A DNA stretch of 64,000 bases. It comes from Haloferax litoreum (GTDB taxonomy: Archaea; Halobacteriota; Halobacteria; Halobacteriales; Haloferacaceae). Positions 9,780 through 17,132 of the stretch are shown piece by piece (positions within the stretch are counted from its first letter, which is position 1; each line of letters opens with the position of its first letter). The DNA is taken from contig NZ_WKJO01000001.1 of assembly GCF_009674605.1 (NCBI RefSeq), forward strand, positions 2,356,001-2,420,000, read 5' to 3'. The notes below the pieces were generated by a model. The model ran no database searches. It had not been told where the DNA came from and saw nothing but the letters and a program-made list of their open reading frames with translations. The position numbers and the translations under genes are program-made.

Positions 9780-10130
9780 TCAGAGCGTGAATCCGACGAT
9801 AGCGAGTAAGAACAGTATCGCGTAGAGAGCACCGAGTCCACCGGCGACTTTGAGGTGGTACGTGAACAGGTCTTCTGACTCGGCTTCTCTGGCGACTTCG
9901 TACGCCGCCCGTTCGTCGGCCGTGCAGTTCTCGTGTCGCTCACCGACGTGTAAGTCGCGAAGTCGCTCCCGTGTGAACGGGCGGTCGCAGTACGGACACA
10001 CTGCGTTCGGGTTCGACCCTGTGGGGGGAGCCGTCTCCGGAGTCACTATCGTCCCGTCGTCGTCCACGTGGCAACGCTCTTCGTCTCGTCCAACGCGCGC
10101 CAGCGTGTCATCTCGGTCGACTCGACTCAT
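9780..10130 (-). CDS. Membrane-anchored C2H2 zinc-finger protein
   Basis: A 116-residue protein with a classical-looking zinc finger CPYCDRPFTRERLRDLHVGERH, spaced C-x2-C-x12-H-x4-H, at about residues 45-66. An acidic helix follows and then a single C-terminal membrane helix (GGLGALYAILFLLAIVGFTL). It would sit on the inner face of the membrane with the finger in the cytoplasm. The start (ATG at 10130) overlaps the stop of the upstream membrane-protein gene by four bases, so it is the last gene of the four-gene operon running 12673 to 9780. A regulatory or assembly role linked to the oxidase is inferred. Confidence 0.8.
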   Translation of the reverse strand: MSRVDRDDTLARVGRDEERCHVDDDGTIVTPETAPPTGSNPNAVCPYCDRPFTRERLRDLHVGERHENCTADERAAYEVAREAESEDLFTYHLKVAGGLGALYAILFLLAIVGFTL

Positions 10131-11524
10131 CCTGCGACCCCTCCGATGGTCGGTTGCGCGACGACCCACAGACTCGTCGCTGTGTAGCAAATCGTCACGA
10201 CGACGAACGGGTACTGACTGCGGAGCGGTTGGAGTCGACCGGGGAAGATGTCGAACGAGCGCGTGTGCGCTACCCAGACCGATAGCAGGTGTCCGAGGAC
10301 GACGAACGCGAGTTGGACGCCACCGAACCAGTCGGGGACACTCACGACCGAGATGGCGGCCGGGGGCGACAAGGGAGCAGTCGCCACGGCACCCAGCGCG
10401 GGTGCGAGACCAATCACGTATCCCGCGAAGTGCGCGAGGTGATATCCTGCGGCGATTGGGACGAGTGCGGGCGCGAACCACCCGGCGATGAAGTCGCCGG
10501 TGACGTACGTATCGGCGGTCCGTCGAGCGGCGATTGCGGCGCGTCGGTAGACGACGAAGAAGAAGAGGAAGCCAGCGACGATGCCGAACAGGTTCACACT
10601 CCACGAGGGAACGGGTGCGACGGCGTCGAGGAGTTCGCTCCACGCGACAGTCGCGACGAGGCCGTCGAACGTCGTCACCCACAAGAGCGCGACGACGAAG
10701 GCCACGTCGTCCGCGTCCATCGACGTTCTGACCCGGGCCAGTGCCGACCCGGGGAACGAAATCGAGAGTCCTCCATCGGTTCGCTGAATCGGGGCGAGTA
10801 GTCCGTACAGTCGGAACACACGTGAGAGCGGGTCGACGTACTCGAACCAGTCGTCGCCGTAGACGACTGCCCCAGCGAGGGTCACGACGGTGTAGCCGGC
10901 GACGACGACGGCGAGTGCGCGAGGGGTCGCTGCCAGCGGACTCACGACTTCCACCCAGACGAGTCCGAGGAGGCCGACGACACTCGGCCACGACCCGACG
11001 CGTTTCGGGAGTATGCGAGTGTCGGCGCGATGCACTGTCCGGAACAGTCCGCCGAGCGTTCGCCACGGGTTCACGACGGGCCACACGTCGACGACGAGGT
11101 AGGTGAGCATCGTGAACCCTGCCCACCACCCGACCCAGACGAGGAGGACGCCGAGATTGGCGATAGCGACTGGTGGACCGAAGAGCGTCGACCCAAAGAC
11201 GACCAGCAAGCCGAGAACCCCGCCGATGCGGAGTGCCGTCGCGACGAGTTCGACCGACTGACCGACGTAGACGTGTCGACGAGCGAACGCACCGAGTGTC
11301 TCGTCGTCGGTCACGAACGCCGAGACGAGGAACGAGAGGCCGACGATGCCGCCGCCGGAGACGACGACCAACCAGAACGGTGCCGGGACCGACCGAAGCG
11401 ACCCACCGAGCGACCCTGCGTGTGCCAGCGCTGGACGTGTGGCGAAGGCGAGGGTGACGAGCAGACTGGTCCCCAGACTGACGAGGGCGACCAGTGCGCG
11501 TCGATGCCGTCGCTCGTGGCTCAT
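10127..11524 (-). CDS. Large multi-span membrane protein of the cox-linked operon
   Basis: A 465-residue integral membrane protein starting MSHERRHRRALVALV with a signal-like first segment ending near ALAHAGS, then about ten further hydrophobic segments. Conserved-looking loops include VVNPWRTLGG and YGDDWFEYVDPLSRVFRLYGLLAP. No enzyme motif is visible. It overlaps both operon neighbours by four bases. Haloarchaeal genomes often carry such large hypothetical membrane proteins beside cox genes. Function unknown; metal or heme insertion into oxidase is one possibility from context alone. Confidence 0.75.
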   Translation of the reverse strand: MSHERRHRRALVALVSLGTSLLVTLAFATRPALAHAGSLGGSLRSVPAPFWLVVVSGGGIVGLSFLVSAFVTDDETLGAFARRHVYVGQSVELVATALRIGGVLGLLVVFGSTLFGPPVAIANLGVLLVWVGWWAGFTMLTYLVVDVWPVVNPWRTLGGLFRTVHRADTRILPKRVGSWPSVVGLLGLVWVEVVSPLAATPRALAVVVAGYTVVTLAGAVVYGDDWFEYVDPLSRVFRLYGLLAPIQRTDGGLSISFPGSALARVRTSMDADDVAFVVALLWVTTFDGLVATVAWSELLDAVAPVPSWSVNLFGIVAGFLFFFVVYRRAAIAARRTADTYVTGDFIAGWFAPALVPIAAGYHLAHFAGYVIGLAPALGAVATAPLSPPAAISVVSVPDWFGGVQLAFVVLGHLLSVWVAHTRSFDIFPGRLQPLRSQYPFVVVTICYTATSLWVVAQPTIGGVAG

Positions 11525-12228
11525 TTCCCCGTCTCGCCATCGGTACTCGGTCGGAACGCGAGGACGACGACGGCGGCGACGAACACGACCGTCGAGAGGT
11601 CGATAGAGAGCGTCTGAAGCGCGCTCACGACACCCGTCCCACCGGCGAGTCCCGCAGTGAGGCCAGCGACCACCGGGAACGTACAGCCGATGCACGAGAC
11701 GAGGCCGAGTGCGCCCGAGAGAACCGTCCGCGCCGTGTCGAGGACTGCCGCGTACACGAGATACGACAGCGCGAGATAGCCGACCACACGGTACGGGACG
11801 AACGCCGCAGAGACGACGTCTCCCGTGTACCCGAACCGTGGCCCCCACCCCGGTGCGGTAAGCGTGAACTGCCATCCCATCGTGTGACCGCTCCCAGCGT
11901 GCGCGTGTCCGCCGCCCAGGAGTGCGCTGAAATCGACCGAGACCAACCCGGCGAGGCCGGCGAGTACGAAGAAATACGCGATTGCGACGGTGCCTGCGAC
12001 GAGTTCGAGTCGCCGACTCGTCTCGGGCGGGTTCGTCCAGAGGACCGCGGCGAAACCGACGTTTATCCAGACGAACGGGTAGAGCACGTAGCGAAGGCTC
12101 TCGACGCGTACTGGCGTCGCGAGGAGGTAAACGCTCACTGCGAGTGCCTCCACCCAGCAGAGGACTACAAGCCATCGAACCACTGGAACTCGAAGCGGCG
12201 CGGTGAGACCGACGTGCCGTGTGCTCAT
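11521..12228 (-). CDS. Membrane protein with CxxC helix and His-rich loop
   Basis: A 235-residue membrane protein with about six helices. A loop near the middle contains GGGHAHAGSGHTMGW, rich in His and Met, and a later helix contains LVSCIGCTFPVVAGL with a CxxC pair, a layout seen in CcdA-like thiol or copper-handling proteins. The protein is not an obvious CcdA. Start at ATG 12228 is one base after the upstream gene's stop; its own stop overlaps the next gene. Handling of copper or thiols for the neighbouring oxidase is plausible but inferred. Confidence 0.72.
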   Translation of the reverse strand: MSTRHVGLTAPLRVPVVRWLVVLCWVEALAVSVYLLATPVRVESLRYVLYPFVWINVGFAAVLWTNPPETSRRLELVAGTVAIAYFFVLAGLAGLVSVDFSALLGGGHAHAGSGHTMGWQFTLTAPGWGPRFGYTGDVVSAAFVPYRVVGYLALSYLVYAAVLDTARTVLSGALGLVSCIGCTFPVVAGLTAGLAGGTGVVSALQTLSIDLSTVVFVAAVVVLAFRPSTDGETGK

Positions 12229-12229
12229 C

Positions 12230-12673
12230 TCAGAGGTAACCGAGCAATCTCAGTGCCACGCCGCCGACGAACAGTAAGCCAAGCACCCACGACCCGACGA
12301 GCGCCGCTTGCGAGCGTTGGAGTCCTCGACTGCGGGCGGTATGGTACGTCCCGTAGAAGAGGTACCCGACCACGACGAGGAGCGTTGCGGTGACGAGAGC
12401 GACACCGGCCGCACTCGCCATCTCCGCCGAGATGCCGCCGCCACCCATGAATAGGACCGCTATCGCCCCGAATCCGAGGGCAAGGAGCAAGAACACGACC
12501 GAGAGAACGGTCGGGTCGTCCGCCCAGTCTGCGACGCGACTCGCTCGGGTCTCCGTCTCACCGACCGGGGAGTCAACCGAGTACCGTCGTCCACCCCGCC
12601 CGGTGATGGCTACGACGAGTGCGAGCAGTACGACCCCGACGACGAAACCGACGAACAGACTCGTTTGTGCCAT
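12230..12673 (-). CDS. Membrane protein, first gene of the cox-linked minus operon
   Basis: A 147-residue protein with about four hydrophobic segments (start MAQTSLFVGFVVGVVLLALVV; end ALVGSWVLGLLFVGGVALRLLGYL). I use the ATG at 12673; a GTG two codons upstream is possible. AT-rich, TATA-like sequence (ATTAATTATACG) lies about 22 bases upstream. The next gene follows after one base, and all four genes of this strand are tightly packed. No motif recognised. Confidence 0.7.
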   Translation of the reverse strand: MAQTSLFVGFVVGVVLLALVVAITGRGGRRYSVDSPVGETETRASRVADWADDPTVLSVVFLLLALGFGAIAVLFMGGGGISAEMASAAGVALVTATLLVVVGYLFYGTYHTARSRGLQRSQAALVGSWVLGLLFVGGVALRLLGYL

Positions 12674-12679
12674 GTCCAC

Positions 12680-12826
12680 ATGCCTCTCGTATAATTAATC
12701 GTGATAATTATATAAACGATTCGACGTAGACAGTTCGACGAGGCCGCGACTCGGCCGAAATCTCGCTCGAACGAGTCTGCGGCGGGAAACGTGATTCTTA
12801 AGGGTCACACGAATCACGTAGCGTGT
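12680..12826. promoter_or_regulatory. Divergent promoter region (cox-linked operon / FKBP gene)
   Basis: On the minus side two AT-rich blocks, 12689-12702 and 12704-12717 (including TTATATAA), can act as TATA boxes for the membrane-protein operon starting at 12673. On the plus side GATTCTTAAGG at about 12794-12804 lies 27 bases before the ATG at 12827, which fits a leaderless transcript for the isomerase gene. Confidence 0.55.
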
Positions 12827-13762
12827 ATGAGCGACGAACCGCAGGCGGAGGCCGAGCAGGTCGATGAAGAGGTCGAGTCCGGTATTCAGGACGGCGACTT
12901 CGTCCGCCTCGCATACACAGTTCGAACGACCGAGGACGGCGACGTCGTCGACACAACGAGTAAAGAAGTGGCCGAAGAGGCCGAAATCGACGTCGAGGGC
13001 TACGAGTTCGAACCTCGCGTCGTCATCATCGGTGCAGGCCACGTCTTCCCCGAAGTCGACGACGCCCTGAAGGGTGCCGAAGTCGGCGACGAAGGCACCG
13101 TCGAAATCCCCGCCGCGGACGCGTTCGGCGAGTACGACGACGACGAAGTGCGCACGGTCAGCGCCAACAAGATTCCCGAAGACGACCGCTACCCCGGTGC
13201 GCAGGTCACCATCGACGGCGACCAGGGTCGTCTCGAGACCATCATCGGTGGTCGCGCCCGCGTCAACTTCAACCACCCCCTCGCGGGCAAGGACCTCGAA
13301 TACGAGTACGAGGTTCTCGAACTCGTCGACGACCGCGAAGAGCAGGCCGCCGGCCTCCTCGGGATGTACCTCCAGCAGGCCCCCGAGGTCTGGGTCCAGA
13401 CCGACGAAGTCGAAGAAGAGCAGGTCGTCGAGTCCGACGACGACGACGAAGACGCAGAACCTGAGACGGAGACGGTCACCGTCGAGAAGGACACGCTCTA
13501 CATCGAGGCGACGCAGCAGATGACGATGAACCAGCAGTGGATGTTCTCCAAGCAGCAGATTGCGCAGGACATCATGCAGCGTCTCGACATCGACCGTGTC
13601 ATCGTCCAAGAGACCATCGAGGGCGGCATGGGCGGCATGGGCGGCCTCGGCGGTATGATGGGCGGCGCTGGCGGTGCCGACATCGAAGAGGCCATCGAGG
13701 ACGTCGACATCGACGCCGAAGAACTCGCCGCGGAACTCGACGCGGACGAGTCCGAAGAGTAA
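12827..13762 (+). CDS. FKBP-type peptidyl-prolyl isomerase, SlyD-like, long form
   Basis: A 311-residue protein. Residues about 20-180 form an FKBP domain with an inserted flap, as in archaeal long FKBPs and SlyD (GDFVRLAYTVRT; VIIGAGHVFPEVDDALKGAEVGDEGTVEIPAADAFGEYDD). A second domain (about 185-265) and a tail with Gly/Met repeats (GGMGGMGGLGGMMGGAGG) followed by acidic residues complete it. It should catalyse prolyl cis-trans isomerisation and act as a chaperone in the cytoplasm. The ATG at 12827 fits the TATA box. The Gly-Met tail recalls group II chaperonin C-termini and DnaK tails. Confidence 0.93.
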   Translation: MSDEPQAEAEQVDEEVESGIQDGDFVRLAYTVRTTEDGDVVDTTSKEVAEEAEIDVEGYEFEPRVVIIGAGHVFPEVDDALKGAEVGDEGTVEIPAADAFGEYDDDEVRTVSANKIPEDDRYPGAQVTIDGDQGRLETIIGGRARVNFNHPLAGKDLEYEYEVLELVDDREEQAAGLLGMYLQQAPEVWVQTDEVEEEQVVESDDDDEDAEPETETVTVEKDTLYIEATQQMTMNQQWMFSKQQIAQDIMQRLDIDRVIVQETIEGGMGGMGGLGGMMGGAGGADIEEAIEDVDIDAEELAAELDADESEE

Positions 13763-13772
13763 GCGAGCACCT

Positions 13773-13800
13773 CCGCCGCTTCTCGTGAATCGGCGGCTTC
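13773..13800 (+). terminator. Hairpin after the FKBP gene
   Basis: Arms CCGCCG (13773-13778) and CGGCGG (13791-13796) flank a 12-base loop and are followed by CTTCTTGAT. It starts eleven bases after the stop codon and may end the transcript. Archaeal termination does not need a hairpin, so this is tentative. Confidence 0.35.
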
Positions 13801-13831
13801 TTGATACTCGCCTTCCGACCGCCTCGTAGCT

Positions 13832-14095
13832 ATGGCTTCGTCAGACGCTTCGGCGTTCGAGTCGCTCGATTACTCCGACGTGACAGTCGCACTCGTCGCC
13901 GGACTCTGTACCGTCGGTCTGACGCTGGCGCTGGAGCTCGGCGTCGGCGTCGACGTCTCGTTCGTCTACCGACTCGTCCCGCTCGTCCCGTACTTCGGCT
14001 ACGTCTTCACCCGCGGTGCGGGTCTCTCCGTGCGCGCGTGGTCGGCACTCATCGCGGCCGTTACACTCGGTACCTTCGGATTCTTCGCGTTCTAA
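13832..14095 (+). CDS. Small hypothetical membrane protein
   Basis: An 87-residue protein with three hydrophobic stretches (about 17-38, 43-60 and 65-87) and a Ser/Asp-rich N-terminus. GC-rich third codon positions and a TATA-like TTGATACT about 30 bases before the ATG support it. I recognise no family. It sits between the isomerase gene and the minus-strand RecA-like gene, convergent with the latter. Confidence 0.65.
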   Translation: MASSDASAFESLDYSDVTVALVAGLCTVGLTLALELGVGVDVSFVYRLVPLVPYFGYVFTRGAGLSVRAWSALIAAVTLGTFGFFAF

Positions 14096-14125
14096 GGAGC
14101 GACCGTCGCGCCGGGACCCACCGGT

Positions 14126-14749
14126 TCAGGCGATGTCACGACTGGTGTCGACGGTGACCTGGTCGGCCAGACGGAGTTTGATGGTCTCGTTGAGGGCCTG
14201 CCCGCCGCGGAACTTCGGAACCGCGAGCCGATTTTCTATCTCTGAGCCGTCTATCTTCGTGTCGAGGTCGAACACGATGTCGGCCATGTGTTCGGTCAGG
14301 TCGCGGTTCTGTGGGACAGACTCGCCTTTCAGACCGTGGAGGATGGTGAGGCCGCGCGTGTTGACCATGTGCGTCTGGAGACCGTTGAGGAACTTTCGGT
14401 AGCGCGGGGCCTCGTTGCGCTCTAAGATGTCCACCACGTCGATGATGAGGTTCGCTCCCTCGGGCAAGTCGCGGACGAGTTTGTTGGCGGTGTCCAAGGG
14501 GGCGTCGCCGCCAACGTCGCGGATGGTCGGGCTTCCCGTCGGACTGACACAGCGGTCCAGTGCGTCGCTGACGGCGACTTCCGACCGAAGTGTCGTAATC
14601 CACAACGTCCCGCGCGTCGTCGTCAACTCGTTCAAGAAGAGTTCCGACTGGCTTGCGGGGTCTGCCGCGAGGAGAACGACGCTCCCTGCCGGGATGCCAC
14701 CGCCGAGTTGACGGTCGAGCACGTCGATACCCGTAGCCAGCCGAGACAT
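14126..14749 (-). CDS. RecA/KaiC-like protein with degenerate P-loop
   Basis: A 207-residue protein with the start of a RadA/KaiC fold (RLATGIDVLDRQLGGGIPAGSVVLLAADPASQSELFLNEL). Where active family members have a GPPGxGKT Walker A, this one has ADPASQSE, lacking Gly and Lys, so ATP hydrolysis is doubtful. A Walker B-like strand (ANLIIDVVDILE) remains. Such small RecA-superfamily proteins are common in haloarchaea and are thought to act in signalling or regulation. A TATA-like ATTAATAATATG lies about 27 bases before the ATG at 14749, overlapping the stop of the MinD-like gene, so it probably has its own promoter as well. Confidence 0.78.
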   Translation of the reverse strand: MSRLATGIDVLDRQLGGGIPAGSVVLLAADPASQSELFLNELTTTRGTLWITTLRSEVAVSDALDRCVSPTGSPTIRDVGGDAPLDTANKLVRDLPEGANLIIDVVDILERNEAPRYRKFLNGLQTHMVNTRGLTILHGLKGESVPQNRDLTEHMADIVFDLDTKIDGSEIENRLAVPKFRGGQALNETIKLRLADQVTVDTSRDIA

Positions 14750-14778
14750 ACACTACCAACTGACCTTCAGTCATATTA

Positions 14779-15372
14779 TTAATTCCGGCCTAACGTGTTC
14801 GATATCCGACGATATGCGGCTCGAACGGCCGGTTGCGCCAGCACGGGCGATTGCTCGTCGGGGACGGTGCCGAGGACTGGCGCGCCGACGAGTTCTTCGA
14901 CCGAATTCGGAGCGACGCGAGCACGGGAGACGACGCATCCAACGACGGGCGTTCCGAGTGCGCGCGCCATCGCCGCCGTCTTCGCCGCGTCGCGGAGGGC
15001 GGGGACGCACAGTGGACTGACGACGACGACAGCGTCGGCGACGCGGAGGGGTGCCGCGGCGTCGGGACCTGCCCCCGCGGGGCAATCGACGACTACGTCA
15101 CGATGCTCTGCAGCAACCATCCGAAGCCATCGCTCGAAGGCGTTGTCGTCTGCCTCGCTCGGCGGTGACAAGATAGACACGGTGGGGTCGCTGGGGTGCG
15201 GCCGAACAGCAGGCGTCTCACGCTCGCGTCGCTCTGTGCCGGCCATCGAATGCAAGTTGGGCATGTCCCTGTCTGCGTCGACGGCGAGGACGGGTCCGTC
15301 GAACGCTCGTGCCAGTCCGAGTGTCGTCGTGGTCTTCCCGCTGCCACCTTTGCCGCCCGCGATTGCCAACAT
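14779..15372 (-). CDS. MinD/ParA-like P-loop ATPase
   Basis: A 197-residue ATPase with a deviant Walker A (GGKGGSGKTTTTLGLARAF) at the N-terminus, the switch region VLAVDADRDMPNLHS and the Walker B-like DVVVDCPAGAG. This is the MinD/ParA/SIMIBI family, which positions or partitions cellular cargo through ATP-driven dimerisation. It is shorter than canonical MinD (about 260) and lacks a clear C-terminal amphipathic membrane helix, so the cargo is unknown. It is upstream of the RecA-like gene by 29 bases. A perfect inverted repeat lies directly before its start codon. Confidence 0.85.
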   Translation of the reverse strand: MLAIAGGKGGSGKTTTTLGLARAFDGPVLAVDADRDMPNLHSMAGTERRERETPAVRPHPSDPTVSILSPPSEADDNAFERWLRMVAAEHRDVVVDCPAGAGPDAAAPLRVADAVVVVSPLCVPALRDAAKTAAMARALGTPVVGCVVSRARVAPNSVEELVGAPVLGTVPDEQSPVLAQPAVRAAYRRISNTLGRN

Positions 15373-15374
15373 AG

Positions 15375-15391
15375 CACGGGATGGTCCCGTG
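15375..15391 (-). promoter_or_regulatory. Inverted repeat between TATA-like box and start of the MinD-like gene
   Basis: CACGGGA-TGG-TCCCGTG, seven-base perfect arms with a three-base spacer, begins three bases before the ATG. The TATA-like CAAGTACGAAC is centred about 26 bases before the ATG, so the repeat covers the expected transcription start. This is where a repressor would block initiation, or it may form a 5' hairpin. Confidence 0.45.
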
Positions 15392-15483
15392 TTCGTACTT
15401 GAACCTGCGGGGAGTGAGCGACGTGACTACCGAGAGGGGAGTGCCCGAACGGGAGAAGCGACGCAGCGAAAAATCTGTTCGCG

Positions 15484-15858
15484 TCAGTCGTTACAGCACC
15501 CACCGGCCTCGCCGCCGAAGTCGACGGCGAGTGGGTCGGAGATGGCTTCGTTGACCTTCTCCAGTTCGCCGACCATCTCGGCCTGTGCGAGGAGGAACTC
15601 CTTCATCACGGGCATCGAGTGAAGTTCGTCCTGTTTGGCCTGCACCTTCTGGAGGCCTTCCTGCGTCGCCTCGCCCATCTGTCGAGCGACGTTGAACTCC
15701 TCGCGCAGTTGGTTGAACTCGGTGATGAGTTCCTGCGCCTCGTCGTCTGCTTCGACCGCGGCCTTCGCCTCCTCGTACGCCTCGTACTTCGGGTGGTCGG
15801 CGATGGCCTCGCCGAGTTCACGGCCGAGTTCTTCGAGCCGCGTCGTCTGCGTGCTCAT
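15484..15858 (-). CDS. YlbF/YmcA-family protein
   Basis: A 124-residue, almost fully helical, acidic protein (EELGRELGEAIADHPKYEAYEEAKAAVEADDEAQELITEFNQLREEF). The pattern matches the YlbF/YmcA (DUF964) family. In Bacillus, members act with YaaT in a complex that carries iron-sulfur clusters and promotes mRNA maturation by RNase Y; the archaeal role is unknown. It ends GGEAGGCCND, a Gly-rich tail with two adjacent cysteines that could bind metal. The ATG at 15858 is clear. It is a single gene upstream of the MinD-like gene on the same strand. Confidence 0.8.
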   Translation of the reverse strand: MSTQTTRLEELGRELGEAIADHPKYEAYEEAKAAVEADDEAQELITEFNQLREEFNVARQMGEATQEGLQKVQAKQDELHSMPVMKEFLLAQAEMVGELEKVNEAISDPLAVDFGGEAGGCCND

Positions 15859-15916
15859 GGTCGCGCTTTAGGAGTCGAGCGCTTTCAACCTGCCGAAGGG
15901 GGACGTATCCGAGGGT

Positions 15917-16570
15917 TCAGACGTGCGTTTCGACGAACGAGACCACGTCCGCTAGTTCGTCCGGGCCGACCCCGTGTGGGGCGTCGTACACCTGCACGGT
16001 GACGTTGGCACCGAGTTCGCGGAGGCGGTCTGCGGCGTGTTCCGCCCGCGACGCGGGGATGATACGGTCCATCGACCCGGCACCGACGAAGACGGGTTTG
16101 TCGGCGATTCCCTCGGGTTCGACACTGGCGTGCGACTCGGCGAGATAGCCGTGCAGCGCGACCACCCACGCGTAGTCGTCGGGGTCCTCCACGAGAAGTG
16201 AGAGACTCGTGATAGCACCTTGGCTGAACCCGAGGAGGCCGATTCGGTCGGAGTCGAGGCCGTACTCCTCGATTGCGGCGTCGATGGACGCACGGACGAG
16301 TTCGCGCGAGCGCTCGAACTGTTCGGTGTGGGGTTGACTCTGGTGCAAGCCGCCGCCGGAGAGGTCGAGTTCGTACCACGTGTAGCCACCTTGTAACCGG
16401 TCGGGGGCGCGGAGGCTCACGACGTGGAGGTGGTCCGGGAAGTGCTGTGTGAGTTGGAGGAGGTCCTGTTCGTTCGACCCGCGTCCGTGGAGCAATACGA
16501 CGGCAGGAGCCGACCCATCGACCGGTTCTGATGGCTCGACGTGGACGTGTTCGAGCGGAATGTCAGTCAT
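15917..16570 (-). CDS. Phospholipase/carboxylesterase, alpha/beta hydrolase
   Basis: A 217-residue alpha/beta hydrolase of the phospholipase/carboxylesterase (YpfH/Est) group. Visible are the oxyanion region VVLLHGRGSNEQDLLQL, the nucleophile elbow GFSQG (Ser) in IGLLGFSQGAITSL, the acidic residue after VFVGAGSMDRIIP, and the C-terminal His in YDAPHGVGPDE. It should cleave short carboxyl esters in the cytoplasm; the natural substrate is unknown. The ATG at 16570 is chosen over a longer extension because the family starts near here. Confidence 0.88.
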   Translation of the reverse strand: MTDIPLEHVHVEPSEPVDGSAPAVVLLHGRGSNEQDLLQLTQHFPDHLHVVSLRAPDRLQGGYTWYELDLSGGGLHQSQPHTEQFERSRELVRASIDAAIEEYGLDSDRIGLLGFSQGAITSLSLLVEDPDDYAWVVALHGYLAESHASVEPEGIADKPVFVGAGSMDRIIPASRAEHAADRLRELGANVTVQVYDAPHGVGPDELADVVSFVETHV

Positions 16571-16695
16571 GAGCCTCGCTAGGCCGTCGGCGTTCTTGAA
16601 ACCCCGAGTGACGGCAGGGTAACCGGGTGACAAAGCTGGATGCCGGCCGTTTCACCGACCGGGTTCAGGCGTGTCGTTCGATTCGGCCGTGTCGT

Positions 16696-16941
16696 TTACT
16701 TCTGTCGCCGGCGGACGCCGAGTGTCGCACCGCACCCTTTGCACATCCAGAGGTCGTTCTTGCTTCGGCCCATCATGACACCTCGACCGTCGACCGTAGT
16801 CAGTTCGGGTACCGTCTCGCCCTGTTCGAGGTCGTCGATGCCTCGGATGGGTTTCCCACAGGCTGGGCACTCGGTGAGTTCGTGTTCCTCACTGGCCTCG
16901 TGTACGTGCTCATATTCGTGTGTATTGGTATCGCTCGACAT
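16696..16941 (-). CDS. Small zinc-ribbon protein with two CxxC pairs
   Basis: An 81-residue acidic protein with TECPACGKPIRG near residue 24 and LWMCKGCGATLGVRRRQK at the C-terminus. The two CxxCG knuckles can form one zinc site. The N-terminus is rich in Glu and His (HEYEHVHEASEEHE). Haloarchaea carry many such zinc-finger microproteins, and several affect stress response, motility or biofilm; the role of this one is unknown. It is a lone gene. Confidence 0.8.
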   Translation of the reverse strand: MSSDTNTHEYEHVHEASEEHELTECPACGKPIRGIDDLEQGETVPELTTVDGRGVMMGRSKNDLWMCKGCGATLGVRRRQK

Positions 16942-17132
16942 ACCATCCGTACGACGGCCAACAGGTAATGCGCACTGCGGTTTGGTCCACGCGACGCACG
17001 AGAGGTCGGCGTATCCCAGTTCGCCGCGCGACGTGACCGCCCGTCTTCGACAGACACGTCGTATGCGGGTGTGTGACGCCCACTCGTAGGGAAGCGCCGC
17101 CGTTATACCTCTTCATCGGTAAGGGGGCGTCA

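Noticed and set aside
12791-12826. Upstream in-frame Met for the FKBP gene
   Set aside because: It lies within or before the TATA-like element; the ATG at 12827 has the right spacing.
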